A stretch of 64,000 bases of DNA from Micromonospora sp. C28SCA-DRY-2. Lineage in GTDB: Bacteria; Actinomycetota; Actinomycetes; Mycobacteriales; Micromonosporaceae. A program made the translations under genes and the position numbers. Shown one piece after another: positions 28,122 through 36,526 of this stretch; the stretch's first letter is position 1, and each line of letters starts with the position of its first letter. The DNA is taken from positions 558,001 to 622,000 of the forward strand of contig NZ_JAUMKD010000003.1 of the NCBI RefSeq assembly GCF_030519475.1. Reading direction: 5' to 3'. The notes under the pieces were generated by a model, which saw only the letters and a list, made by a program, of their open reading frames with translations, was not told the origin of the DNA and did not search any database.

Positions 28122-28589
28122 ATGGAGACCACCGGCGCCCGGGGCCCCCAGTCCCTCGTCGACCAGTGGCGGGAGCTCACGGCTCGCCGAGTCCGCATCT
28201 GGAACGCCCTGGAGCAGGCCCTCGAAGAGCAGCACGGCCTGAGCTGCCACGAGTTCGAGGTCCTGGACCAGCTGTCGGAGTGCACCGAGGAGATGAAGCC
28301 GCGGGTCCAGGACATCGCGGACGTCGTCCCGATCACCCAGAGCGCCCTCTCCCGCCTCATCGGCCGCCTGGAGAAGCAGGGCCTCATCGAGCGCAAGCTC
28401 TGCGAGGTCGACCGTCGGGGCATCAACGTCTACCTGACCGACGCCGGCCGCGCCCGGCACGCCGAGGCCCGCCCGACGTACTGCGAGGTGCTGGCTCAGC
28501 AGTTCGCCTCCTGCGCGGCCGCCGAGGCCGCCGGCCTCACGCTCGGTCTCGGCGAGCTCTTCGAGGCGCGGAAGAGCGCCGGCGACTAG
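28122..28589 (+). CDS. MarR family transcriptional regulator
   Basis: 155 residues. The winged-helix core spans residues about 38-110: LSCHEFEVLDQLSE, the recognition region VQDIADVVPITQSALSRLIGRLEKQGLIER and the wing KLCEVDRRGINVYLTDAGR. MarR proteins bind palindromes as dimers and release DNA when a small phenolic or drug ligand binds. Three inverted repeats lie just upstream and the divergent gene is an MFS exporter, so it probably represses both. Three Cys residues could give redox sensing, but this is speculative. Confidence 0.9.
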   Translation: METTGARGPQSLVDQWRELTARRVRIWNALEQALEEQHGLSCHEFEVLDQLSECTEEMKPRVQDIADVVPITQSALSRLIGRLEKQGLIERKLCEVDRRGINVYLTDAGRARHAEARPTYCEVLAQQFASCAAAEAAGLTLGLGELFEARKSAGD

Positions 28590-28688
28590 TGCGATGACCG
28601 GGTGCGGCTGGGCCTGACCCCGGTGTCGTCGGCGGCGCTCCGGTGCGTGGGTGGCGTCCGGGCGATGCCGTGGTGATACTCAGCCTTC

Positions 28689-29627
28689 ATGGAGAAGGCT
28701 CGATCTGCACCGCTCGGCCGCGACCTGGCGCACGCCCTGCGTACCGGCCCGTTCTCCGCCGCGCTGCACCTGGCCATCGAGGACCGGGGCATCCGGCCGG
28801 AGGAGATCCAGGAGCGGCTCTCGGCCGCGGGGGTGAGCGTCAGCCTCGCGACGCTGAGCTACTGGCGGCGGGGACGCAGCCGCCCCGAGCGGCCCGAGTC
28901 GATGAAGGCGGTGCGGCTGATGGAGCAGATCCTGTCGCTGCCCGCCGAGTCCCTGATCGCCCAGCTGGGACCGCGGCGTCCACGCGGCCGTTGGCTCAAC
29001 CAGCCGGCCGGCACCATCGCGATCGACCGGCTCTTCGAGAACGGCGCCAGCGTCTCGAAGATCATGAGCGAACTCGACCGGTGGATGTACCACGAGCTGA
29101 CCCGGATCAGCCTCCACGACCTCTACCGCGTCGGGCCGAAGCGGCAGGAGCGGGGGCTGACCTGCCGGCAGGTGCTGCGGGCCAACGTCGACCGCGTCTC
29201 GCGTACCGTCGGGATCTTCCGCACCGACGACATCGGCGCGCCGGTCGGTGTGCATCCCCTTCGGAACTGCCGGGTGGGGCGGGTGCGCTCCGACCCGCAG
29301 ACGGGTCTGCTGGCCGCGGAGATCATCTTCGACCGGATGCTGTCGCAGGGCGACACCGCCGTCATCGAGTACGAGTTCGAGAGCGGCTCGACGGTCGCCA
29401 CTGACAACTACTACCACGGCTTCTCCGTGCCGGTCGGCGAGTACGTGTTGCAGGTGCAGTTCGACCGCGACGCGGTGCCGGCGCGCTGCTACCGCTTCGA
29501 GCGGCGCGGCCTCCACGCGCCCGCCCAGGGCGTACGGGAGGTGTGGATCGGCTCGACGCACGGCGCGCACGTGGTGGCGGCGGACGTCCCGCCGGGCATC
29601 GTCGGTATGCGCTGGGAATGGGAGTAG
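28689..29627 (+). CDS. XRE-like DNA-binding protein of unknown role
   Basis: 312 residues. Residues about 25-75 look like an HTH (AIEDRGIRPEEIQERLSAAGVSVSLATLSYWRRGRSRPERPES), followed by a short helical linker. A C-terminal domain of about 200 residues rich in beta strands (AVIEYEFESGSTVATDNYYHGFS, GEYVLQVQFD) may bind a ligand or partner. It is similar to standalone actinobacterial regulators with no known function. GATACT lies 8 bases before the ATG and no ribosome site is seen, so the message may be leaderless. A perfect hairpin follows the stop. Confidence 0.65.
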   Translation: MEKARSAPLGRDLAHALRTGPFSAALHLAIEDRGIRPEEIQERLSAAGVSVSLATLSYWRRGRSRPERPESMKAVRLMEQILSLPAESLIAQLGPRRPRGRWLNQPAGTIAIDRLFENGASVSKIMSELDRWMYHELTRISLHDLYRVGPKRQERGLTCRQVLRANVDRVSRTVGIFRTDDIGAPVGVHPLRNCRVGRVRSDPQTGLLAAEIIFDRMLSQGDTAVIEYEFESGSTVATDNYYHGFSVPVGEYVLQVQFDRDAVPARCYRFERRGLHAPAQGVREVWIGSTHGAHVVAADVPPGIVGMRWEWE

Positions 29628-29660
29628 CCGGCCGGGCGCCTCGCGCGGTGCCCGGCCGGC
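29627..29660. terminator. Bidirectional hairpin between convergent genes
   Basis: GCCGGCCGGGC and GCCCGGCCGGC form a perfect 11-bp stem with a 12-base loop. It begins at the last base of the XRE-like gene stop and lies 17 bases from the end of the convergent subtilase gene. Confidence 0.7.
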
Positions 29661-29676
29661 CGCCGTGCGCTCCTGG

Positions 29677-31629
29677 TCAGGAGGCGTTGATGGTCACGTC
29701 GTCGATGACGAAGCTGGTCTGCAGCGACCAGTCCTCGACGCCGTTGAACCGCAGGGTCACCGTCTGCCCGCGGAACTGGCTGACGTCGACGACCCTCTCG
29801 ACGTAGGCGGAGTTGGCGTCGAGGTTGGTCGCGGTGGCGACGGTCGTGCTGCCCATGGTGACCGTCAGCCGGTCCCAGACCTGGCCGTCGTTCTCGGCGG
29901 TCGTGATCCGTACCCAGTAGCGCAGCACGGCGCTGGTGCACGCGGCCGGGATCGCGACCGACTGGGACAGGTAGTCGGTGTGCGCCTGGCCCTGGCCGCC
30001 GAGCCAGGCGCTGCGGGTGCCGGTGTGGCCCGGGTACCCGTAGCCGGACCAGGCGCCGATCACGCCGGAGTTGGCGGACCACGGCGTGCTGCCGTTCTCC
30101 AGGCTGGAGTTGGCCACCACCTGCACCGGGGTGCAGTCGCCGCCACCGGAGGTCACGGTCCAGGTGAAGTCGGCCGTCGCGGTCCTCGACGCGGCGTCGG
30201 TCACGGTCACCGTCACGTTGGAGCTGCCGGCCGTGGTCGGGCTGCCGCTGATCACACCGGTGGACGAGCTGATCGACAGGCCCGCGGGCAGGCCGGAGGC
30301 GCTCCAGGTGTACGGCGTCGTGCCGCCGGAGGCCCGCATCTGGAGGTTCACCTGCTGCCCGACGGCGGTGCTCTGGTCACCCGGGTCGGTGACCGACGGG
30401 TCGTCCGGGTTGCTGCCGCCGTTCATGAACGCGGTGTACAGCAGCCGGTTCGGCGATCCGCTGCCCGGGCTGGTCACGGTGCCGGTGGTGGCGTTGTTCA
30501 CCAGCGCGTCCCGGACCTGGGCGGGCGTCGCGCCGGGGTTGAGGCCCAGGTAGACGGCGGCGGCGCCGGCCGTGTGCGGAGAGGCCATCGAGGTGCCGGT
30601 CATCGTCGCCCGGCCGGTGTTGCTGGAGTGCGACGCCGACACGATGCTCGTACCGGGGGCGAAGATGTCCAGGCAGGAGCCGTAGTTGCTGCTGCTGTTG
30701 CGGGCGTCGGAGTTGGTGGTGTTGCCGACGGTGACCGCCGCCGCGACGGCCTGCGGGCTGTAGTAGCAGGCGTTGTCGGAGGAGTTGCCCGCCGCCTGGA
30801 CGAACTGCACCCCGGACGCGATCAGGCTGGACACCGCGCTGTCCATGGCCTGGCTGGTGCACCGGCTCTGGCAGCCGATGCTGTAGTTGACCACGGCCGG
30901 CTTCTGGGCGTTGGCACGCACCCAGTCGATACCGGCGATCAGGTCGTCGTTGGTGCCGCTGCCCTGGCAGTTCAGCACCCGCACCGCCACCACGCTGGCC
31001 TTCTTGGCCACGCCGTAGCTGGTGCCCACCGCGGTGCCGGCCACGTGCGTGCCGTGCCCGTGGCAGTCGGTGGGGGTGCTGTCGTTGTCGACCATGTCGG
31101 TGCCCTGCCGGACCCGGCCGGTGAAGTCGACGTGGTTGGCGTTGATGCCGGTGTCCAGCACGTAGACCGTCGCGCCCTGACCGGGGTTGGCCGGGTAGGT
31201 GTACGCCTGGTTCAGCGGCAGGTTCCGCTGGTCGATGCGGTCGTCACCCCAGTTCGGCGGGTTGTTCTGGGTGTCCGCCACGCCGATGCGCTGCACCGCC
31301 TCGACGGCGGCGACGGCCGGGTCGGCGGCCAGCCGCCGGGCCTGCTGGCCGGACATCGTGGCGGCGAAGCCGCGCAGGCCGGCGGTGTACAGGTGCCGGG
31401 TCTGCCCGCCGTAGCGGTTGCTGAGGTCCCGCGCCTTGCTGCCGACAGCGGTCGCGGTGAGGGCGTCGTCGTCGAGGACGACGATGTAGCGGCCCGGGAC
31501 CGCGTTGGGGCTGTCGGCGTACCGGACGGGCGCTTCGGGGCCGGTGGGGGCGGCGCTCGCCTGGCCTCCGGTGCCCAGGACGATGGCGATCGCGACGACG
31601 ACCGCGGTGCCGAGGACTCTCTGCCGCAT
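29677..31629 (-). CDS. Secreted subtilisin-like protease (S8, aqualysin/proteinase K type)
   Basis: 650 residues with a Sec signal (cleavage near ASA-AP, about residue 26), an I9 propeptide inhibitor (about 45-118, starting [11 protein letters not shown]) and an S8 catalytic domain. The triad is visible: Asp159 in VYVLDTGI, His192 in HGHGTHVAG, Ser347 in GTSMASPH; Asn in QAAGNSSDN is the oxyanion residue. After about residue 400 come a putative Ig domain ([27 protein letters not shown]) and a C-terminal beta-sandwich of about 140 residues that likely binds substrate or cell wall. GGGAGGAGAGAG lies upstream of the ATG. Extracellular protein breakdown is the likely role. Confidence 0.93.
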   Translation of the reverse strand: MRQRVLGTAVVVAIAIVLGTGGQASAAPTGPEAPVRYADSPNAVPGRYIVVLDDDALTATAVGSKARDLSNRYGGQTRHLYTAGLRGFAATMSGQQARRLAADPAVAAVEAVQRIGVADTQNNPPNWGDDRIDQRNLPLNQAYTYPANPGQGATVYVLDTGINANHVDFTGRVRQGTDMVDNDSTPTDCHGHGTHVAGTAVGTSYGVAKKASVVAVRVLNCQGSGTNDDLIAGIDWVRANAQKPAVVNYSIGCQSRCTSQAMDSAVSSLIASGVQFVQAAGNSSDNACYYSPQAVAAAVTVGNTTNSDARNSSSNYGSCLDIFAPGTSIVSASHSSNTGRATMTGTSMASPHTAGAAAVYLGLNPGATPAQVRDALVNNATTGTVTSPGSGSPNRLLYTAFMNGGSNPDDPSVTDPGDQSTAVGQQVNLQMRASGGTTPYTWSASGLPAGLSISSSTGVISGSPTTAGSSNVTVTVTDAASRTATADFTWTVTSGGGDCTPVQVVANSSLENGSTPWSANSGVIGAWSGYGYPGHTGTRSAWLGGQGQAHTDYLSQSVAIPAACTSAVLRYWVRITTAENDGQVWDRLTVTMGSTTVATATNLDANSAYVERVVDVSQFRGQTVTLRFNGVEDWSLQTSFVIDDVTINAS

Positions 31630-31883
31630 AGGTTCTCTCTCCTCCCAGAGATCCCTGCTGCACGGCCAGGTCCCGATGGCGCCGGCCGCTCAGGGGTGCC
31701 GCCGAACCTAGGAGCAGTCGGGAACGCCATGGCAGAGCGGTTAACAGCTCGCGACGATTCGTCACGTCAAAACTGTTTATGAACCACGACAGTCCGCACC
31801 GGACGAATCGCACGGCCCCCGGGGCCGGGCCGGGCGCCGTGGTACCGGGCGGGGCGGCGGGCCCCACGCCGTCCGGTGCGGCG

Positions 31884-32297
31884 CTACCACCCACCCACCC
31901 GGGCCGGGGCGGGGTCGCGCGGCGGTTCCGCTTCCGTGCGCCGGCGCGTCTCCTCCCGGCGGCGCGCGGCCGCCGAGGCGAGTACGACCGGTGCGATCAG
32001 CATGGCGACGGCACCGACGAAGCCGACGGCGAACGACAGGTCGGTCGCCTCCGCGACACCCCCGATCATCGGTGGGCCGATGAGGAAGCCGGAGTACGCG
32101 ATGGTGGTGACGAAGCCGATCTCCCGCTCACCGCCGGTGCCGTCGCTGCACCGGCCGACCTCGCCGGCGAGGTCGAGCGCGACCGGGAAGGCGAACGCGA
32201 CACCGCCACCGGCCAGCACGTGACCGGCGTACGTGAGCCAGGCGACCGGCACGATCACCGAACCCTGGGTCGCGGTGGGCGCTCGGCGGCCGAACAC
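31884..32297 (-). pseudogene. Truncated MFS transporter (3' fragment)
   Basis: The minus strand encodes about 115 residues matching the last three helices of an MFS exporter: a helix ending FAFPVALDLAGEVG, a polar loop, then EIGFVTTIAYSGFLIGPPMIGG and a last helix before a basic tail. Full-length members have about 400 residues; the first nine helices and a start are missing. Just upstream (about 32388-32298) a short frame behind GGGGAGG begins VRSLRMFDG and soon stops, which suggests the 5' end was replaced by other DNA. I read this as a deletion remnant. Confidence 0.6.
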
Positions 32298-32481
32298 CCC
32301 GGCCGCCTGCCGGCGGTGACCGTCTCGATCCGCCCGATGCGGATGACGTCAGCCACCCCGTCGAACATCCGCAGGCTGCGCACGGCACCTCCCCCGCGCG
32401 CAGCCTGCGGACCGGTCACGACTTGCGGGCCGGTACGTCGAGGGGTAGCCCGCCGGCCAGGACCGGTGGCACCATCCAGGC

Positions 32482-33792
32482 ATGCCTATCTGTCAATTTG
32501 TTTCACGATTCGCCGCCCGATCGGCAGTGGTCTTCGTGACCGTCCTCGCCACCGCCGGCGTCCCCGCCCTGCTCCCCACCCCGGCCAGCGCCGCCGAGCC
32601 CGACCCGGTGCTGAACAAACCGGTGTTCAGCCGGCCGCTCGGCTCGGTCGCCGAGCAGAACGCGATCTTCATGCAGCTGGCCCGGATCATCGACCGGGTT
32701 CCGGTGGGCGAGGAGATCCAGATGTCGTGGTTCCACTTCTCGTTCTCGGACGTGACCGACTCGGCCAGCACCCCGGACATCCCCGGCCGCCTCATCCGGG
32801 CGCACCAACGGGGCGTACGGGTGAAGATCATTGTCGACCAGTCCTCGGCGACCGGGCGCCCGTTCCAGCGGCTGCAACCGGTCCTCGGCTCGACCGACAC
32901 CGCCGGCTCCTACATCGTGCACTGCGCGGACCGGTTTCCCAGCCAGGACCGTGGCTGCATCGGCACCCGGGCGATCCAGTACACCGACTCGACGGTGACG
33001 GCGTACAACCACAACAAGTTCCTGACCGCCTCGAAGGTCGTGCTGGACACCGGGGCCACCGTGCCCAACGTGGTCTTCCAGGGCTCGGCGAACCTGACCT
33101 GGTGGGACGCGAACGAGGCGTACAACAACGGGGTGACGTTCAGCGACGCCACCACCTACGCCGCCTACCGGACGTACTTCGCGGACCTGCGCTCCCACCG
33201 GTACAGCTCGACCGGCGACAACGACTACTACTGGGTGACGCCGACCGGCAGCACCTACAAGGCGCACTTCTTCCCCCGCCGGGAACGGTCCGGCCAGCCG
33301 GTCTCCGACCCCGCCACCGACACCGTGGTCAGCATCCTGAACGCGGTGACCTCGTGCAGCTACGACGACGCGGGCACCCGCCGGCAGACCGACATCCGGG
33401 TCAACATGTACTCGTTCACCCGACCCGAGGTGGCCAAGCGGCTCACCGCACTGCGCAACGCCGGTTGCTGGGTCGACGTCGTCTACACCGAGGCGAACAC
33501 CGCGGTGCTCAACGCGCTGGGCAGCACCATCCAGCTCACCAGGTGCAACTTCAACGTCGGCCCGGGGCTGGACATCCGGACCCACAACAAGTACATGCTG
33601 ATCGACGGCGCGTACGACGACGACATCGTGCCGCGGGTCTTCACCGGCAGCCACAACTACGCCGTCTCGGCGCTGCGGCAGGCCGACGAGACCCTGCTGC
33701 GGATCATGGGACGCGCCATGCACGACGACTACCTGCGCGACTTCTGGCACGTCCGCGACACCTGCCGGGCGCGCGGCGGAGCCGTCCGCTGA
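32482..33792 (+). CDS. Secreted phospholipase D-like protein
   Basis: 436 residues with a signal peptide (cleavage near ASA-AE, about residue 38). Two PLD half-domains are present. The C-terminal one has a canonical HNKYMLID (HxKxxxxD) plus FTGSHNYAV. The N-terminal one reads HNKFLTAS followed by QGSANLTWWD, so the usual Asp is Ser. Members of this superfamily cut phosphodiesters (phospholipids or nucleic acids) through a His-phospho intermediate. The export signal suggests a secreted phospholipase or nuclease. No ribosome site is obvious before the ATG. A strong hairpin lies 136 bases downstream, shared with the convergent LPMO gene. Confidence 0.82.
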   Translation: MPICQFVSRFAARSAVVFVTVLATAGVPALLPTPASAAEPDPVLNKPVFSRPLGSVAEQNAIFMQLARIIDRVPVGEEIQMSWFHFSFSDVTDSASTPDIPGRLIRAHQRGVRVKIIVDQSSATGRPFQRLQPVLGSTDTAGSYIVHCADRFPSQDRGCIGTRAIQYTDSTVTAYNHNKFLTASKVVLDTGATVPNVVFQGSANLTWWDANEAYNNGVTFSDATTYAAYRTYFADLRSHRYSSTGDNDYYWVTPTGSTYKAHFFPRRERSGQPVSDPATDTVVSILNAVTSCSYDDAGTRRQTDIRVNMYSFTRPEVAKRLTALRNAGCWVDVVYTEANTAVLNALGSTIQLTRCNFNVGPGLDIRTHNKYMLIDGAYDDDIVPRVFTGSHNYAVSALRQADETLLRIMGRAMHDDYLRDFWHVRDTCRARGGAVR

Positions 33793-33927
33793 GCGTCACG
33801 CCGCGAGGCAGGCAGGAGGGCGGGCGCTCGGGCAGCACCGCCACCGGCACCGTCCACTTGTCGCCGACCCGACGCGGAACGTCGGTGATGGTCCCCACGC
33901 GGACGCCGCAGCGGGCTGCCGGCGCCA

Positions 33928-33958
33928 CTCCGGCCCGGGACGTCGTCCCGGGCCGGAG
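33928..33958. terminator. Bidirectional hairpin between PLD-like and LPMO genes
   Basis: CTCCGGCCCGGGA and TCCCGGGCCGGAG form a perfect 13-bp stem with a CGTCG loop, 28 bases from the end of the leftward LPMO gene. Confidence 0.75.
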
Positions 33959-33985
33959 CGGTGCCGCGGTGTTCGGTCTCGCTGA

Positions 33986-34666
33986 TCAGACGAAGTTCAC
34001 GTCGCTGCACCACATGTAGGCCTGGTCGAGGTGCGACGCCTGCCAGATGACGAAGACGATGTGGTGTCCGGTGTATCCGGAGGTCGAGACGTTGAACGAG
34101 ATGTTCTGCGCGGGAGCGTACCGTCCCGTCTGCGTGATGAAGTCGAGGTTCCCCCAACCGAGGCGCTGGGTGGCCGGGTTGAACCCGTTCTTGCTGACGT
34201 AGACGCGGAAATAGTCAGCACCGTGGCTGGCCTGGTCGTACAGCTGGATCGTGAAGTTGCGGCTGACGTTGGTCGTCTTCCACGGTCCGGGCTGGTTCAG
34301 GCTGTCGTTCCTGGACAGAGCGTTGCTGCACAGCTGTCCGTCGGGGGTGCGGCCCTGGAAGTTCCCGCCGAGGCCGTCCCGCAGCGCGCTCATCCAGTTC
34401 CACATGGTGTCGGGGTTGGCCTGGAACGCCCGCCAGCACATCGGGTCCTGCTGCTGCATCGCCGGGTTCGTGTGGTTGTTTCCCCAGGTCTGCCAGCACT
34501 TGTAGGCACGAGATGCCGGGTTGATGATGGTGCCGTGGGCCTGGGCTGCCCCGGCCCAGGGCAGCATGCCGACCATCATGGCGAGCAGCAGGACAACTGC
34601 TCGAAGGGGCCGGCGCGCGGCCGACCGGGATCGCCCGCCGGATTGATCGGGCCTGCGTGAACGCAT
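33986..34666 (-). CDS. AA10 lytic polysaccharide monooxygenase
   Basis: 226 residues from the ATG at 34666 (AACGGAGGAGC upstream). A Sec signal ends at AQA-H, so the mature protein begins at His44, the copper-binding N-terminal histidine that all LPMOs need. The AA10 body follows: HGTIINPASRAYKCW, the Cys-rich NPAMQQQDPMCW, a later His that would complete the histidine brace, and the end QAYMWCSDVNF with the axial Phe. There is no linker or carbohydrate-binding module, so it is single-domain. The sequence style and an upstream CebR-like operator favour a cellulose-related role, though chitin cannot be excluded. It oxidatively cleaves crystalline polysaccharide outside the cell. Confidence 0.9.
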   Translation of the reverse strand: MRSRRPDQSGGRSRSAARRPLRAVVLLLAMMVGMLPWAGAAQAHGTIINPASRAYKCWQTWGNNHTNPAMQQQDPMCWRAFQANPDTMWNWMSALRDGLGGNFQGRTPDGQLCSNALSRNDSLNQPGPWKTTNVSRNFTIQLYDQASHGADYFRVYVSKNGFNPATQRLGWGNLDFITQTGRYAPAQNISFNVSTSGYTGHHIVFVIWQASHLDQAYMWCSDVNFV

Positions 34667-34698
34667 GGTGCTCCTCCGTTCTTCGGCTGGATCCGTCA

Positions 34699-34712
34699 TG
34701 GGAGCGCTTCCA
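34699..34712 (-). promoter_or_regulatory. CebR/CelR-like operator upstream of LPMO
   Basis: TGGGAGCGCTTCCA differs at one position from the 14-bp CebR/CelR box (TGGGAGCGCTCCCA) that represses cellulase genes in Streptomyces and Thermobifida until cellobiose binds. It sits 33 bases upstream of the start codon, suited to block transcription. Confidence 0.7.
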
Positions 34713-34739
34713 CCAACGAGCTTTACAGCTACCCGTCCG

Positions 34740-35147
34740 TATATCAACGCTTCTCGATGAATTTGCCGAAACCCGGCGATGACGGTCCCCCACCGGTGCC
34801 GGCGGATCGGCGAGCCGGAACCACGTCGAGGGTCGTCGATGTTGCCGGAGGGGGCCCCACCGTGCTGGAATGGCTCGCATCGCCGCAGCGCGGGGGCAAC
34901 CGCGCTGAGAACGGCCAGCACGGGAGCATCGCAGTGCCGGCAGCGCGCCGCTCTGGCAGACGCTCGCGCGCCGCACCGCCGGGCCATCACCACGACGACG
35001 GGCGCACCTCCCGGGCAGGTGTCCCCCGCCGTACGTATCCCCCGGTCCGTGTCCCCGCGACGGCCGACGCGCTCGGCCTCGGACCCGCCGGGGTGTCCGA
35101 TGCGGTCTGCCAACGCACCAGAACCGGCGACGAGGTGAGAAGCAGTC
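34740..35147. other. Intergenic region without a recognised gene
   Basis: About 400 bases between the LPMO promoter and the next rightward gene. Open frames exist on both strands, but all are low-complexity Arg/Pro/Ala-rich with no family signature or ribosome site. No strong hairpin seen. Confidence 0.5.
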
Positions 35148-35729
35148 ATGACTTCCCGGGAGAGTTTCGCGCGGTGGTACCGGAACCGCTTCGTGTGGGT
35201 GGGGTTGATCCTGGCGGTGACCGCCGGCGCGGTCGTGGTGACCGGATCGGCCGGCTCCGAGGCGGAGCCGCCGGATCTGCAGACGCAGATCATGACCCGG
35301 ATGCGGACGACGCTCGAACAGGCCGACCCGGGCCAACACAACCACGCTGGACACAACGCCCAGCAGTCGGCCGGCGCGGAGCAGGCGAGGCCGACGGTGA
35401 TCTGCGGTGTCCGCGTCTACGGCTACGAGCCGGCCGAGGTCACCGCGCTCGCCGACGTACGGACGGTCTACGGCTTCCACCTCTGCGGGGTCGCCGAGCA
35501 GAAGCGCCCCTGGGACTGGGCGGTCAAACTGGCCGGCCCGGTGATCATGGACATGTCCAAAGAGCCCCCGGGCATCCAGGTGGTCGAGGCGACCGCCGAC
35601 GTCATGTTCGTCGACCGGCTGCGGGAGATGTTCCCGGAGCGGTACGCGGAGCTGGCGCTCAAGGAAGCGCTGGCCGAACCGGAGATGGCCGACCTGCGCC
35701 GCCGGTACGACGCCGCGGCCGGGCTCTGA
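35148..35729 (+). CDS. Membrane-anchored protein of unknown function
   Basis: 193 residues. A basic N-terminus leads into one membrane helix (about residues 15-33, VWVGLILAVTAGAVVVTG), then a polar His/Gln-rich linker (QHNHAGHNAQQ) and a C-terminal domain of about 115 residues with two Cys (TVICGVRVYGYEPAEV, FHLCGVAEQKRPWDW) that may be disulfide-bonded outside the membrane. Topology suggests the C-terminal domain is exported. No family recognised. It stands alone between gene-poor stretches. Confidence 0.6.
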   Translation: MTSRESFARWYRNRFVWVGLILAVTAGAVVVTGSAGSEAEPPDLQTQIMTRMRTTLEQADPGQHNHAGHNAQQSAGAEQARPTVICGVRVYGYEPAEVTALADVRTVYGFHLCGVAEQKRPWDWAVKLAGPVIMDMSKEPPGIQVVEATADVMFVDRLREMFPERYAELALKEALAEPEMADLRRRYDAAAGL

Positions 35730-35840
35730 CCATGCCCGGTGGCCGCCCGGCGGTCGCCATGACGACCGCCGTCGCGGGTCTTCGGCGCGCGGCGACGAGG
35801 GTGGAATCCGACCTGTTCGTGGTGGTCGCGAAGGACAGCA

Positions 35841-36371
35841 TCAGCTGCTGGCGGCGGCCCGCTGGCTCCGGGCGACGAGGCGCAGCGTCTGCGCCACCGC
35901 GATCGCCTCCAGCGCCGACAGATACGGCCGGATGATCTCGAAGGCGTACGAGTCGGGGCGCAGGGTGAACGTGCCGGTCGTCGGGAGGATCCGCCCGATG
36001 GTCGGGCCGTCCGGCTGCGCGAACTCGAACTGGCGATCGGACCAGATGCTCAGCTGCCGGACCGTCAGCGGGCGGGTACCGCCGACGGTGACCTGGGCGC
36101 CGTTGAACGGCCGCCACATGCCCGGCGACAGGTCGAGCAGCGGACGCAGGTCCGGCGTGGTGACCCGGAAGCGCCGCCGGAGGATGCCCTCGGCACGGCA
36201 CTCCGCGACGACCGTCCCGGCCGGATCGGTGATCTCGAAGCGCTGGGTCCAGGTGTGCCACCGGATGCCGGCGACCGACCGCCCGTCCGGCAGCAGCACG
36301 GGGGTGCCGTCGCGGAGGAACTCCTTGTCGGGCAGGAAGAGCGTGCCGGTGAACGGGGCGAACAGCTCCAT
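35841..36371 (-). CDS. Tubby/LURP-one-like hypothetical protein
   Basis: 176 residues from the ATG at 36371. The pattern of beta strands (RFEITDPAGTVVAECRAEGILRRRFRV, RQFEFAQPDGPTIGRILPT) around a late hydrophobic helix (SALEAIAVAQTLRLVA) resembles the LURP-one-related/tubby-like barrel. That assignment is by pattern only. No signal peptide. Function unknown. Confidence 0.5.
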   Translation of the reverse strand: MELFAPFTGTLFLPDKEFLRDGTPVLLPDGRSVAGIRWHTWTQRFEITDPAGTVVAECRAEGILRRRFRVTTPDLRPLLDLSPGMWRPFNGAQVTVGGTRPLTVRQLSIWSDRQFEFAQPDGPTIGRILPTTGTFTLRPDSYAFEIIRPYLSALEAIAVAQTLRLVARSQRAAASS

Positions 36372-36526
36372 GCGCCCGACGGTACGCGGCACCGGCAACC
36401 GGCATCGCCGAGCGCCCCCGCGCGTTCTCGCAGCGCGCCTGGCGAATCTGGACGCGGGCGGAATCGAGCCCCACCTGCGGGTCGAGCCGCTCGGGTGGTT
36501 TTCGCTCAGGATCCCGGCTCGGGGCC

